Shown here: piece after piece, positions 12,100-22,521 of the stretch
Layout of the letters: every line of letters begins with the position of its first letter
Numbering within the stretch: the first letter of the stretch is position 1
Assembly (NCBI GenBank): GCA_033961575.1
Contig: CM066738.1
Span: forward strand, 69,363,478-69,427,477
Length of the DNA stretch: 64,000 bases
Source: Aselliscus stoliczkanus
Lineage: Eukaryota > Chordata > Mammalia > Chiroptera > Hipposideridae
Direction: 5' to 3'
Notes under the pieces: generated by a model
Told to the model about the DNA's origin: nothing
Databases searched by the model: none
The model's input: the letters and a program-made list of their open reading frames with translations, nothing else
Position numbers and translations under genes: made by a program

Positions 12100-12968
12100 T
12101 TAAAAAAGCCCTTTTAACATTTCTTGCAATGCTGGCTTGGTGGTAATGAATTCCTTAAGCTTATTCTTTTCTGAGAAGCTCTTTATTTCTCCTTCAATTT
12201 TAAGTGATAGTCGTGCTGGGTAGAACAATCTTGGTTGTAGGCCTTTATTTTGTGTCACTTTGAGTATCTCCTGCCACTCCCTTCTGGCCTGCAGAGTTTC
12301 TGTAGACAAGTCAGCTGTTAGTCTAACAGGAGTTCCTTTGTATGTAACCTGCTGTCTTTCTCTTGCTGCCTCTAGGATTCTGTCTCTGTCTTTAACCTTT
12401 GCCATTTTCACTATGATGTGTCTTGGTGTGGGCCTGTTTGGGTTCAGCTTGTTTGGAACCCTCTGCACTTCCTGGGCATGTATGTTGATTTCCTTCACCA
12501 GCGTAGGGAACTTTTCAGTCATTATTTTTTCAATACATTTTCGACCCCTTGCTTCTTCTCTTCTCCTTCTGGTATTTCTATGAGTTGAAGGTGGTTGCGT
12601 TTCACCTTGTCCCACAGGGTTCTTAAACTATTTTCATTGTTTTTTATTCTTTGGTCTTTTTGTTGTGCAAATCGGGTGATTTCTGCTATTTTATCTTCCG
12701 AATCGATGATCCGCTCCTCTGCTTCATCTACTCTACTGGTGATTCCTTCGAGTGTGTTCGTTTCAGTTATTGTATTCTTTAGTTCTAATAGGTTGTTTTT
12801 TATGGTTTCCCTATCCTTCTTTATGTCCTTGCTAAGTTCCTTAAACATTCTTATCATCAGTGTTCTAAACTCTGTCTCTGAAATGTTGGATCCTTCTGTT
12901 TCATTTAGTTCCATTTCTAGAGGTTTCTTCTGATCTTTTACTTGTGACATGTTTCTTTGTTTCCCCAT
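12100..12968 (-). pseudogene. LINE-1 ORF1 (B1), one frameshift from open
   Basis: ORF1 encodes the RNA-binding chaperone that coats L1 RNA. A start at 12966-12968 (MGKQRNMSQVK) opens a frame with a Glu/Lys-rich coiled-coil-like stretch (ELKNTITETN, VDEAEERIIDSEDKI). The C-terminal half, open from about 12540 to the stop at 12100, carries the conserved L1 words RHIIVKMAKVKDRDRILEAA and LSTETLQARREW. The two halves are in different frames. Comparison with B2 suggests loss of one A near 12531-12533 (CAATACATT against CAAATACATT). I see no other break across about 289 codons. This is the best-preserved reading frame in the window. It sits in an element lacking reverse transcriptase, as in HAL1 half-LINEs. 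Confidence 0.88.
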
Positions 12969-14038
12969 TCTGGCTGTTGCTCTGGGATTGCTTTGATGTA
13001 TTAGATAGATCACCAGGAGAGCCCTGGCTGGATCACGCAGGCACACATCTCATGGCCCGACACTCCCAGGAAAACTCCTAGTCTCAGCCTGTTCCAATCA
13101 GCCACTCGCAGATCAGGCTGAGCAGCCCGACAACCAGTCACCAGCCTGGCAACTTTGCAAGCGCGGTGCAGAGAGCGGGGTACCCGAGGCAGCTTGCACA
13201 CTCCCCTGTCCACCAGGCGTTTCCCTGGCAACGCAGCACAAGCCGTGCGGAGGGTGGGGATCCGAGGTGGCTCTCGCTCTCCCAGGTCTCAGAACAGCCT
13301 GTTAGAGCCGGAGGGCACCCGCCCAGCGTTTCTCTGGCAACACCGTATAAGCCGGGCAGAGGGTGGGGATCCAAGGCCGCTTGCGCGCGCGCACGCACAC
13401 ACGCATTTCTGCGCTAATTCCACCAGACCAATGAGGTTTCAGACCTGATCCTTCGTGAGAGGGCCCAAGCCCGACAAAATGGCGCCCGCCCTACACCACT
13501 TGCTTGCAGGCTCCACACCACAGCAACAAGAGTCCAAAAACCTCCAGCCTTTGCACCAAAGGTGCTCAGTTCAGTCGGTCCCCGGAGGCTCCCGGCTCAC
13601 ACAGCCACTCCCTCCACCAGGAACCAGGTAAGTGCTCACCGGCAAGCAAGCCCAGGTGCCCGCCCCACTGATTCTCCAGCCGCTCTTAGCCTCACCGAGC
13701 TGAGCAAAGAGAGTCCTCACTAATTTACTGCCAGCTATCTTGGAACTTCTCTTCCTAGCAAAGGAACTCTGGGCTGGTGAGCTTGGAGTGCGGCCAGAGG
13801 GTCTCTGCCCCAACCGGAGAAGCCTCTCCACAGCTGGGACCTCCCTCATGGGGTTCACCCTCTCTTGTCTCCGCCCGTCCTACCAGACCCGACACGGCCT
13901 CCTGTTAAAGTTCTTCGTTTAGTGGTTCTGTTCCTCCGGTGTTCCGGGGACCTCCAGGGTTAAATGCTGTATAATTTGCTTGTAATTTTGGTGTGATCCT
14001 GGGAGGCAGTTAGCACAGCGTCTGTCTATTGCGCCATT

Positions 14039-14078
14039 TTCCCAAGCCAGCTCTTAACCAACGCGTCACTCGGCCGCC
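14039..14078 (-). mobile_element. Head of the split type D SINE
   Basis: CCAAGCCAGCTCTTAACCAA followed by CGCGTCACTCGGCCGCC is the tRNA-like head that completes the SINE interrupted at 10729. Its first 17 bp are the second copy of the L1 B1 target duplication. Confidence 0.92.
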
Positions 14079-15369
14079 ACAGGAGGAGGATTTTCATGAT
14101 GATTTAGACCAATCAAAATCCTTCTCCTGGAACTACATGTGCTAGTACCCCAAACAAAATCGGGGTCCTATTAACAAAGAAGAAGGAGGTTGGGTATTAG
14201 AAAAACTAAAATTGTCTGTTATCATCATATTCTTTAAAATTCTTGTTGACTTCATACTACCTTCACTGTGAAATGATTCATTAGGATAAGCTAACTGCAG
14301 TAACAAACATCCTCAAAGTTTCAGCGGCTTAATTAATTACTCACATTGCAGTCCATCATGGTGAAGTGCTTCTCCTTGAAGTCACTCATATAACCAGGCT
14401 CCTTTCATCTTGTTCTGCTGCCATCTTGGAATTCCAGCCTACAAAATTGCTCTGGAAGGAGGAGAGAGCATAGGGAAGGCACACAGCACTTTACTCTTTT
14501 GGCCATCATATCAGGCACATTCCATTGTGAGAAGTAGGAGATATTATTTGTCCATGTCTCCAGGGAGAGTAATGTATTTGGTGAGCATCTAGCCAGCCTC
14601 TGCCACACTATGGTTGAGTGAAATCTAGTTGTCATTGAAGACAGTTGACAAAATGGATAAAGGTGTTCTTTACAAATGTGAAAAGTGAGTTTCACAAGAA
14701 GTTATACATCAGTGAGATTTAATATATTTTTGTAATTTCGTAAAGGTATTTCACCAAATATTTCTCTTTATAGACAATTAAAATATGGATTGTAAGGTCT
14801 CAACACGTCATTTCTAAAAAGCCACCCTTCCTCTCCAGATGACAAGCAGCCTAATGTATTTACGTCTGTGTGTGCTGCTCCTTTGTTGTAATAAGTGGTT
14901 GGCATGTGTCTCACTTGGCTCTAAACTCTCAGAGGGCACAGATCATGTACAATTTATCTTTCAGTTACCAGAGCTTAATGCCTAGGTGGTCATCAATAAA
15001 CATGTAATTAAATGAATGATTAAATAGATAAATGCATGAATGAATTTACTGACATTAGTAAAACTTCAATTCAGACTAAAAGAAGAAGGTTAGTTTTGAA
15101 TTTACAGGAATTTTGATTTATGAAATTTTCATAAAAGTATGTTTTTCTCTACAGCATAGATGATCATTTCACTAGCAGCTCACAACTAATTAGCATGTAG
15201 TAATAGCATCTAGTTGTGTACAAATGCTTATTAGGCAGAGATCTTAAATTTTTTCCATAAATTAAGCATACAGTTCAATTTGACCTTAAATTTCACATCT
15301 GTGGAGAGTATGTTAGCGACATTCTTATTTCACTAGTAATATTTGTAATATAATACCATTTTAACTTTC
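14079..15369. other. Non-coding sequence with an L2-like end
   Basis: No gene is recognised. About 14920-15050 (CTCAGAGGGCACAGATCATG, then CATCAATAAACATG) resembles a LINE-2 3' end on the plus strand. The rest looks unique and AT-rich. Confidence 0.4.
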
Positions 15370-15770
15370 TATTCATTAATTCAACCAATATTCAATGAAT
15401 TCCTATTCAAACAGAAGAGAGTAATAAACACATAGTTTGTAATTATATAACTGTATGACTACAGTTGGAGTGAGGGCTAGAAAGGCAGAGTAACAGGGAA
15501 TGCATAATTTATATTGGAGATTTAAAGAAGTTTTGGAGGAGGTACTGTCTGTACTGAGATGAAAAGCAAGAGACAGACAAAGCTGGAGGGGAACTGGGGA
15601 AAAAGCACTTCCAGAATGTGTGAAGGCTCTGAGGGAAAGTGCTTGCGATGTGGGCAAAGCTGAGAAAGAAGGCCAGGGCCATCAGGTTGGAGGAGACTAC
15701 AGAGGACCAGGCCCCACAACTTATAGGCCATAAAACATTGGACCTTTGCTTTAATCCATTAGCTCATGGA
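15370..15770 (+). repeat. Ancient mammalian interspersed repeat, family not named
   Basis: It opens with CAACCAATATTCAATGAATT and later has GAATGTGTGAAGGCTCTGAG and CATAAAACATTGGACCTTTG. This word order is familiar from an old, widespread mammalian repeat; similar wording occurs at 52.1-52.9 kb. I do not assign a family. Confidence 0.4.
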
Positions 15771-15887
15771 TTCAAAAAAAAGAAAAAAAAGAACTTACTG
15801 TTTTAGATGTCAACATATAATAAACGTTTTAGCCTTACCTTTTAGCCCCTGTAAAACATTTAGCAATAAACTGTATAAATTCAAGTA

Positions 15888-16400
15888 CAGTTGGCTCTTG
15901 AACAACATGGATTTGAACTGCATGGGTCCACATATATGCGGATTTCTTTCAATAAATACTTGTACTGTTTTTGACCCACAGTTGCGAGTTTGTGAATGCA
16001 GAGAGCCAACAGTATGCATTGGTCTATGCCATTTTATAAAGGGGCCTTGAGCATTCTTGGATTTTTGTATTCTTGGGGGTTCTGGAATCAGTCCCTCATG
16101 GATACCGAGGGACAGCTTAGGTTTTTGGGGATTCAAAAGTTATACATGTGGGGCAGCCAGGTGGCTCAGGTGGTTAGAGCGCAGGCTCGTAACACCGAGA
16201 TTGCCGATTCAATTCCCACTTGGGCCAGTGAACTGCGCCCTCCACAACTAGATTGAAAACAACGATTTGACTTGGAGCTGATGGGTCCTGGAAAAAACAC
16301 ACTATTCCCCAATAATGTTTTAAAAAAAAAAGTTATACGTGAATGTTCAACTGTGTGGGGGTTGGTGCTCCTAACTACCATATTGCTCAAGGGTCAACTG
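15888..16400. mobile_element. Tigger-type (pogo/Tc-mariner) DNA transposon remnant
   Basis: The left end CAGTTGGCTCTTGAACAAC and the right end CAAGGGTCAACTG are terminal inverted repeats of the Tigger2 style. A TA dinucleotide flanks each end (15886-15887, 16401-16402), as expected for this superfamily. Internal words such as TTGAACTGCATGGGTCCAC and CAGTCCCTCATGGATACCG fit. There is no transposase frame, so it is non-autonomous or deleted. A type E SINE sits inside. Confidence 0.8.
16150..16327 (+). mobile_element. tRNA-derived SINE (type E) inside the Tigger remnant
   Basis: GGGCAGCCAGGTGGCTCAGG starts the head. The B-box region GCCGATTCAATTCCC, the body CCACAACTAGATTGAAAAC and the tail ATTCCCCAATAA follow. 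The duplication is AAAAGTTATACATG at 16135-16148 and AAAAGTTATACGTG at 16328-16341. Confidence 0.92.
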
Positions 16401-16402
16401 TA

Positions 16403-17150
16403 TATAAATTCAATAAGTACAATTTCAATTTTTAAATAAAAAACACCACACTTGTAACAACAATGAAAATAATCTAAAAATGTTGGTTATATCTCATAAA
16501 AGAAGGAATGAAACTAAAGTAGATTGAGAGATATGTGGTGGGAAGATGGATTTAAATAAATGGCGGGGAATAGAATTCGATCTCAACCTCACTTTTAATC
16601 AGAATAATTTCCAGATGAATTAAAGATAGCAAAATAATGACAGTTGACATTTTTTTGGCTTGTGTAAAGCCCCGATTTAAGCACTTTTTATTATAGTGTA
16701 CATATTCTACTCATTTTTCCTTGGAGCAGCCCTGTAAAATTAGGAGCTATTCCTCCCCCCCCCGCCCCGTTTTAGGGCAGTGGACACTTAGATAATGAGT
16801 AGCTACAGGCAGTATAAACCTAGGCATTCTGGCTCCAGGATCTGTGTTCTTATCTATCACACACATTCTGTCTCTAACAGTTCTAGAGAGAAAAAAGAAG
16901 ATAAATATTTATATAATATTGGTGTAGGGAAGATCATTCTAACCATGATTATAAAGCCAAAAACAAGGGGAAAGATCGATAGATTTGACTACATGAACAT
17001 ATTTATTTAAACTTTATATTTCCCCAAATATCCAAAACAAAAATATGAACAAAAGAAAAAAATATTGGCAGTGTAATAGTGTTAACATTCTTTGTATATA
17101 AAACATTCTCATAATCAGTAAAAAAAGAACAAATCCCCCAAAGGAAAATG
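16403..17150 (+). repeat. Old L1 (L1M-type) and MIR remnants
   Basis: About 16870-17145 resembles the 3' part of L1 ORF2 on the plus strand (GATTTGACTACATGAACATA, TCATAATCAGTAAAAAAAG). About 16640-16860 has MIR-like block order (GTAAAGCCCCGATTTAAGCA to TTCTGGCTCCAGGATCTGTG), with a run of C at 16754-16770. Boundaries are approximate. Confidence 0.5.
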
Positions 17151-17157
17151 GTCTAGA

Positions 17158-17366
17158 GCAGAGGTCTACAAACTTGTCCTGGACTATAAAGCCCGTCCAC
17201 CATCTACTTTTGAAAATAAAGTTTTATTCAAGTGTGGCCATGCTCATTTGTTTGCATACTGTTTATGGGTGCTTTGAGCCATAATGCATGGTTGAATAAT
17301 TGTGACCTTGAAGCCCACAGTGTTAAATATCTGGTTCTTTACAGTAAAGGTTCCCTGACCTCTGAC
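17158..17366. mobile_element. hAT-type DNA transposon relic
   Basis: The left end CAGAGGTCTACAAAC and a right end that reads CAGAGGTCAGGGAACC on the other strand form worn inverted repeats. Internal words (GTTTTATTCAAGTGTGGCCA, GCTCATTTGTTTGCATACTG) fit a common old non-autonomous hAT-Charlie family. No exact target duplication remains. Confidence 0.65.
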
Positions 17367-18763
17367 ATGGAGGAATATCCACTTTTGGTGGTCCTGAAAG
17401 ACAATATAGTCTCTTCCCTTTGGAAGGCTTTGGGTGGTCCTGCTTGTTGGCAGAAGAATCGACCAGTTGACCTCCATCCCATTTTATCTCAAACTCATCT
17501 TAGGTCAGGTTACTACACATGAATGCCTGTAGGCATCTGTCCATTCTTATTCCTGTTGGGTTAGTCTACCGACTGACCTATCTTTCTACTCTTAACTTCC
17601 TCTGTAGCACTACCTCCTCCATAATAAACATACCTTAGAGTCCTCAGTGTTTTCTGGACACATTCTTTGGCTTTCATCAATACCTGACTCTCCAACCATC
17701 TACTTTTCTTTGCTTTTGAAATTAGATTGATGAGTTTTATTGGAGAAATTCACACAACTAGGGCAATTGGTGATAAATAAAACTGTATTCATGGTCTCTC
17801 ACCTCTACTAGGAACTCTGTCTTGTGATCCCCCGTTGGTTCCTCCTTAATTATGTCTAATGGCTGTCCCACCTAAACTTCCTTTTCTCACTTCAGCACCC
17901 TTGTTCCCTTTCCAGCTCTCTGCAAATGAATTTGTTTTCTACTTCACATAGAAAAAAGGAGGACTTTATGCAATATATACTGAGTTCTAACCTCTTCTGA
18001 TTCCTCAGAGTGAGGAATCCATTTGTGATACCTTTTTCCTGCTTTATTCTCAACATTTTGCCTCTAAACTGTTTTCATTCCTATAGCTTAATAAACTAAT
18101 TCATCTCTATTATTTCTATTTAAAAAAATAAGAAAGGAAGAAACAAAGAAGAGAAAGAGAAAAAGGAAGAGAGAGAAGATATAAAGACAAAGACAAAGTG
18201 GGGGATGGAGAGAGAGAAAAAAAAGAAAGGCAGAGAGAAACGGAAGAAAGGAAGCTCTTTGATAATTCTTTGGACCCTCCACTTCTTACCACATCCACAT
18301 GTCCCTGGACATCTATTTTGCTCTTCACAACCCAGCTTCCCCCACTCACTTTTATTGAAAAATAAAAAACTTTCTCTTTAGAGTCTGTTGATAAAACATA
18401 ACAAAAACTCATGAGTTTTGTTGAAACTGATAAAATAGCTGACAAATAACTTTTTATTTAGTATTGAAGCCATTTAGACTTGTAGATTATAAGATACTGA
18501 GGTTACAACAGCATTCTCCTCAAAACATGTAATTAGGTAGTAAATATTGAAAATTCTACATTTAGCGCTTAGCACAGTTTTACTTGGTACCTGAAGTTTG
18601 AGTACTCAGTGGCACTGAGAACACTTAGTGTTAAAATATGCTGGGTGTAAAGTTCTGGCATCAAGTGTTCTGAGAATGTTTAAGTCAGAAAACTAATCTC
18701 AAGCAATTCATAACACCAACTATAAAAATATGTGAGAGAAAACAGCAGTCACATTATATTATA
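17367..18763. other. Non-coding sequence, purine tract inside
   Basis: No gene is recognised. The main structural feature is the purine-rich tract listed separately. The remainder is unassigned, probably old sequence. Confidence 0.4.
18121..18255 (+). repeat. Purine-rich (GA/GAAA) low-complexity tract
   Basis: About 135 bp consist almost only of A and G with few interruptions (for example AAGAAAGGAAGAAACAAAG). It explains the Ser/Leu-rich frames on the opposite strand. Confidence 0.85.
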
Positions 18764-18779
18764 AAGAAATTAGCATTTT

Positions 18780-18889
18780 CGGGCCAGCTGAGTGGCGCGG
18801 TGGTTAACTGCTGGCTTGGGAAGCCAGCGGCCCCGGTTCGGTCCCACATGTGAGGGCCAGTGACACTGCCCTCAAAAAAAAAAAAAAAA
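18780..18889 (+). mobile_element. Short tRNA-derived SINE (type A)
   Basis: GGGCCAGCTGAGTGGCGCGG head, B box GGTTCGGTCCC, end ACACTGCCCTC and an A tail of 18. The target duplication AAGAAATTAGCATTTT is exact (18764-18779, 18890-18905), so this is one of the younger-looking insertions here. Confidence 0.95.
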
Positions 18890-18973
18890 AAGAAATTAGC
18901 ATTTTTAGAGTGCAGATATGAATTAATAAAGTGGCAATCAGAAATCATGTGCCATACTCAGACCAGAAACTGA

Positions 18974-18977
18974 TCAA

Positions 18978-19019
<42 letters not shown>

Positions 19020-19113
19020 TGAGGGCAGTGTCACTGGCCCTCATATATGAGACCTGAACCGGGGCCGCTGGCTTCCCAAACCAGTGCCTAACCATCACAC
19101 CACTCGGCCGGCC
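18974..19113 (-). mobile_element. Short SINE (type A) with an (ATT)n tail
   Basis: The SINE body occupies 19021-19113 (minus strand). Where a poly-T should be there is a pure ATT trinucleotide array (about 18978-19019, some 14 units). TCAAATTATT flanks both sides (about 18974 and 19114). The array probably grew from the insertion's tail. Confidence 0.88.
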
Positions 19114-19124
19114 TCAAATTATTT

Positions 19125-19649
19125 TTTAAAACTCATATTGCCTTCATGCCAATAATAATATTTTATTAAAGAAAAAGTCAACTCGAGAGTTTTGGAAATT
19201 TTAAATTAATGAACATTGAACTATCCTAAGAGTCATTTTTACAATAGTAATAATAATATAACTGAACACATATTCTATAAAGTAATGTTACCTACAATTA
19301 ACTCCATATTTCTCCATTTCTGGCAAATATTTTATTGTAAAAATAAGTATTTAAGGTTTAAATCTTCTATAGGGTAAAAAGTATCATTAAGGCATTACCA
19401 AATCCAATATTTATATGAAAGTAATACTGACAATGCAGTTTGCCTCATCACTTAAAACTCCTTCCTTGTTTAAATAAAACCAACATTTTAGAAAGTTTGG
19501 GAAATAGAGAAAAAGGATATCTATAATCTCATCAACTTCAGAGCTTTCTGCAGAAGTTTATTTTGATAATTGTAATTATTTATGTAATTTTGTATTTTGC
19601 TTTTAAAATTAGTATGGTACACTCTTCTCCATAGTTTTTTCTATTATTT
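19125..19649. other. AT-rich non-coding sequence
   Basis: Nothing recognised. It may include a little of the old L1 that follows. Confidence 0.35.
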
Positions 19650-20225
19650 ATATCTTGCACTGGTGTAGTACATTTGTTACACTTGATGAATGAATATTGA
19701 CACTTTATTATTAACTAAAAGTTCATGGTTTACATTAGGATTCACTCTGTTGTACAGTCCTATGGGTTTTAACAAATGTTTAACATCACGTGTTTACCAT
19801 TACTGTATTATACAGAATACTTTCGCTGCCCTAACAATTCCCTGTTTCACCTACATCCTCCCCTCTCTCCTCACAAGCCACTGGCATCACTAATCTTTTT
19901 ACTGTCTCTGCAGTTTTGCCTCTTCCATATTGTTAAATAGTTGGAATCATTATAGTAGGTAGCCTTTTCAAACTGGCTTCTTAAAAATATGCATTTAAGT
20001 TTCTTGCATGTCTTTTTGTACAATGGCTTGATAGCTTGTTTCTTTTCATCATTAAATATTCTATTGCATGGATGTGCCACAGCTTATCTATTCACTTTTT
20101 GAAGAGAATCTTGGTTGCTTCTAGTTTTGGTAATTATGAATAAAGCTGGTATAAATGTTTGTGTGCAAGTTTTTTGTGTGAACATAAGTTTTCAACTCAT
20201 TTGGATGAAGTATATGTTTGTATAT
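19650..20225 (-). repeat. Old L1 (L1M-type) 3' region
   Basis: Words such as AAAAGTTCATGGTTTACATT, CATTACTGTATTATACAGAA, CTTGATAGCTTGTTTC and ATGAATAAAGCTGGTATAAA give the reverse of an old mammalian L1 3' UTR and ORF2 end. It is strongly diverged and carries no frame. Confidence 0.75.
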
Positions 20226-20368
20226 CTACCTGTTATATTGTCTTATATATTCTCTTCTGTATCTGAATATGTTAATGAAATAAATATTTAAAAATTGTGT
20301 TCTCTATGCAGAGACTCTTGTTTTCTCCAGGTTGCTCTTTGTTTGTTTGTTTTGGTCTTCATCTTCTG

Positions 20369-20449
20369 TTGGGTTGTCAGGAAAGTCATGATGCATTTTT
20401 GCAGCGAAAAACATAGAAAAAATACGTCATGACTTTTGCGACAACCCAA
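20369..20449. mobile_element. 81 bp mariner miniature element (MITE)
   Basis: The element is a near palindrome: TTGGGTTGTCAGGAAAGTCA at the left and the complementary GACTTTTGCGACAACCCAA at the right, with inverted repeats of about 30 bp and a few mismatches. TA follows the right end; the left flank is TG, which may be a decayed TA. The terminal word TTGGGTTGTC matches the 1.28 kb mariner at 32449-33729, so it looks like an internally deleted relative. Confidence 0.88.
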
Positions 20450-21130
20450 TATATCTGAGTTGTTCCTCAGTTGTCTGGTGATGCTGGTTGTTTGCTCTTA
20501 TTTAAGAACAGTGTCACATAAAGCTGATAAGCTCTGATCCTGTGGTGAAGCTGCCATGTGTGAGGCATTCACTAAGAAATGCTCACTGTTTGTATGTTAA
20601 GTCTTGCATCGTAGACTGAATAGATTTGCCAGAGAAAAATATGTACTCCTGTCTTGATTATATAGGAGTGGTTACCATCTTTCTTGAAGCTGAGCTGGAG
20701 AAGAGATCTGGAGATGGGTGGACTCACTTTTCAGTACATAAAACGTTTGCCTAATCCCACTGTTTGCAGAATGGTACCCCTACTCTTAACTGTGCCTGTC
20801 CAGCTTTCTGCAGAATGGTGGGGAGGCATAATTGTCTGCTTCGACTTGGGAAAGGGATCTTGGAATTTATCTGATTCCTAAAAGAGAATTTAAGTTAGTC
20901 CTCCTGTTTTCTAGCCTCACCTTTATCCTCATACCTGGAACCTAACCTGGCAATGCCTTTGGGGAGGTATGTGGTTTACTCTGTAAACTGGTTGTGTCTA
21001 AGCTTGACTTCAGATTCAACTTTCTCAATTCTGTGAGATCATCTGCTTAGCCTTCTGCTTTCCAGTTTATAATTTTTATTACTGTTTCTTTTGCTTATGT
21101 TCTCTTTTGTCCTTATGATTTTGTGCATTA
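20450..21130. other. Non-coding sequence, nothing recognised
   Basis: No gene or clear repeat is seen. An open frame at 20684-20881 (65 codons) has no recognisable product and is probably chance. Confidence 0.4.
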
Positions 21131-21145
21131 AAAAACCCTAAACTA

Positions 21146-21636
21146 GGGCAGCCGAGTGGCTCAGTTTGTTAAGAATTGGCTTAGAGTGCGTGCTCTGAGC
21201 AGCGGGGCTGCTGGTTCGATTCCCACATAGGCCAGTGAACACTGCGCCCTAGCTGAGCTGTCGCTGAGCTGCCAAGGGGTGGCAGGATGGCTCAGTTGCC
21301 TGTTCTGTGGTGGGCTGCACCCACCGCAACTAAAGACTGAACTCCGCACCTTGAGCTGAGCTGCCGCCCAGATGGCTCAGTGGATGGGGTGTGTGCTCTT
21401 AACAACAGGGCTGCTGGGTTCGACTCCTGTGTGGGATGGTGATTATGCCCACACTCAACTAAGATTGAACACAGCATCTTGAGCTTAGAGTCCATGAGCT
21501 ACCCGTTGGGAAGCCAGATGGCAACTTGGGCCCTCCACAACGAAGATTGAAGAGCAACAACTTGGCTGGTCCCCTCCCCCAATTCCCAACACAATTCCCC
21601 TCCCCCAATTCCCCCAATAAAATCTTTAAACAAAAC
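21146..21636 (+). mobile_element. Multimeric tRNA-derived SINE (type C, about 490 bp)
   Basis: It starts with head GGGCAGCCGAGTGGCTCAG and B box GGTTCGATTCCC. The type B block GGTGGCAGGATGGCTCAG follows, which opens a second tRNA-like unit. Another full unit comes next (AGATGGCTCAGTGGATGG ... GGGTTCGACTCC). The tail is CCCCAATAAAATC. The exact duplication AAAAACCCTAAACTA lies at 21131-21145 and 21637-21651. Confidence 0.94.
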
Positions 21637-21651
21637 AAAAACCCTAAACTA

Positions 21652-21964
21652 TGTTTTTAGTTGGGTTTTAGTAGGAAGTGAAAGTAAATACATTGACATA
21701 ATGTGCCATATTTATGTGAAATTCTCATGTATTCCTTTTTTTAAAAGGAAAGCAAAACCAAAACCCTTCTCTATAGTCAATAGATGCTAATTGATTAAAA
21801 ATTACAGAAAAAAATATTTTTAAAAATGCAATTAATATTGTCTATATAAATGGACCACTGTATAAAATTTTGGGGCATGTTTATTCTGACTTTTCTGTAT
21901 GAATACATAAACGTGATTTATTTTTTTGTTTGTGTCAAAAATACAATTTCATTTACAGAGATAC
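21652..21964. other. AT-rich non-coding sequence
   Basis: Nothing recognised with confidence; it may belong to the old L1 that follows. Confidence 0.3.
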
Positions 21965-22150
21965 AAAGTAGATCAATAGGGATGGGAGTGGGTATTGGCT
22001 GGAAATGGGCATGAGGGAACTTTTTGCAGTGATAGATGTTCTAAAACTGAATTGTAATGATGGGTACATAACTCTACAAATTTACTAAAAAACGTTGATG
22101 AGTCTATTTTATGGTATATAAATTATAAGAACAATTTTGTTTTAAAAATT
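21965..22150 (+). repeat. Old L1 3' UTR fragment
   Basis: AGTGATAGATGTTCTAAAAC, TTGTAATGATGGGTACATAA and CTCTACAAATTTACTAAAAA follow the order of an L1M 3' UTR on the plus strand. Confidence 0.65.
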
Positions 22151-22236
22151 ACTTACTGGCCAGCAAAAAAATCCTCAGTAAACATGATTTTTGTCATACC
22201 ATACATATACATCCTGTTCACTTAAAAATTTATTGC

Positions 22237-22364
22237 TGGGCCGGCTGAGTGGCGTGGGGGTTAAGCGCTGGCTTGGGAAACCAGTGGCCCCGGTTCGGTC
22301 CCACATATGAGGGCCAGTGACACTCAAAACAAACAAACAAAAAACAAAACAAAGCAAAAAATGT
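22237..22364 (+). mobile_element. Short SINE (type A) with CAAA-rich tail
   Basis: Head GGGCCGGCTGAGTGGCGTGG, B box GGTTCGGTCCC, then a slightly shortened end (GCCAGTGACACTC) and a tail of AAAC repeats. Flanking TTTATTG (before) and TGTATTG (after) may be the duplication. Another SINE inserted at once downstream. Confidence 0.88.
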
Positions 22365-22379
22365 ATTGTGAATACTTTT

Positions 22380-22521
22380 TTTTTCTAAGCTGAGCCATCC
22401 TGCCACCTGTTGGCAGCTTAATGACAGCTCAGCTCGGGCTGGGCATCAAACTGCTGTTGCTCAGAGCTCAGCTCGCACTCTTGAGTGAGCTCTTAACCAA
22501 CTGAGCCACTCGGCTAGCCCA
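22380..22521 (-). mobile_element. tRNA-derived SINE (type B)
   Basis: Minus-strand copy with TAGCTGAG-type 3' end at the left and head (complement of GGGCTAGCCGAGTGGCTCAG) at the right. The duplication is ATTGTGAATACTTTT at 22365-22379 and ATTGTGAACACTTTT at 22522-22536. The left copy overlaps the edge of the preceding SINE. Confidence 0.93.

Larger units (their letters stand above)
10730..14038 (-). mobile_element. Internally deleted LINE-1 (B1), 3.3 kb
   Basis: The insertion is bounded by an exact 17 bp duplication, TTCCCAAGCCAGCTCTT, at 10713-10729 and 14039-14055, inside a type D SINE. Read on the minus strand it has a GC-rich 5' UTR (about 12969-14038), ORF1 (12100-12968), the start of ORF2 with part of the endonuclease (about 11475-12080), then a direct jump to 3' UTR sequence. 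Most of the endonuclease, the whole reverse transcriptase and most of the ORF2 C-terminus are absent. A 3' UTR block is present twice (about 11040-11230 and 11320-11470). These rearrangements recur in B2 (39603-43705), so they predate insertion. The 5' end is nearly complete; it lacks about 11 bp present in B2. It could not mobilise itself and would have needed L1 proteins in trans. Confidence 0.93.

Noticed and set aside
18780..18880. tRNA gene
   Set aside because: A and B boxes are present, but the sequence is a SINE head with target duplications and an A tail and does not fold as a full tRNA; the same applies to all other SINE heads.
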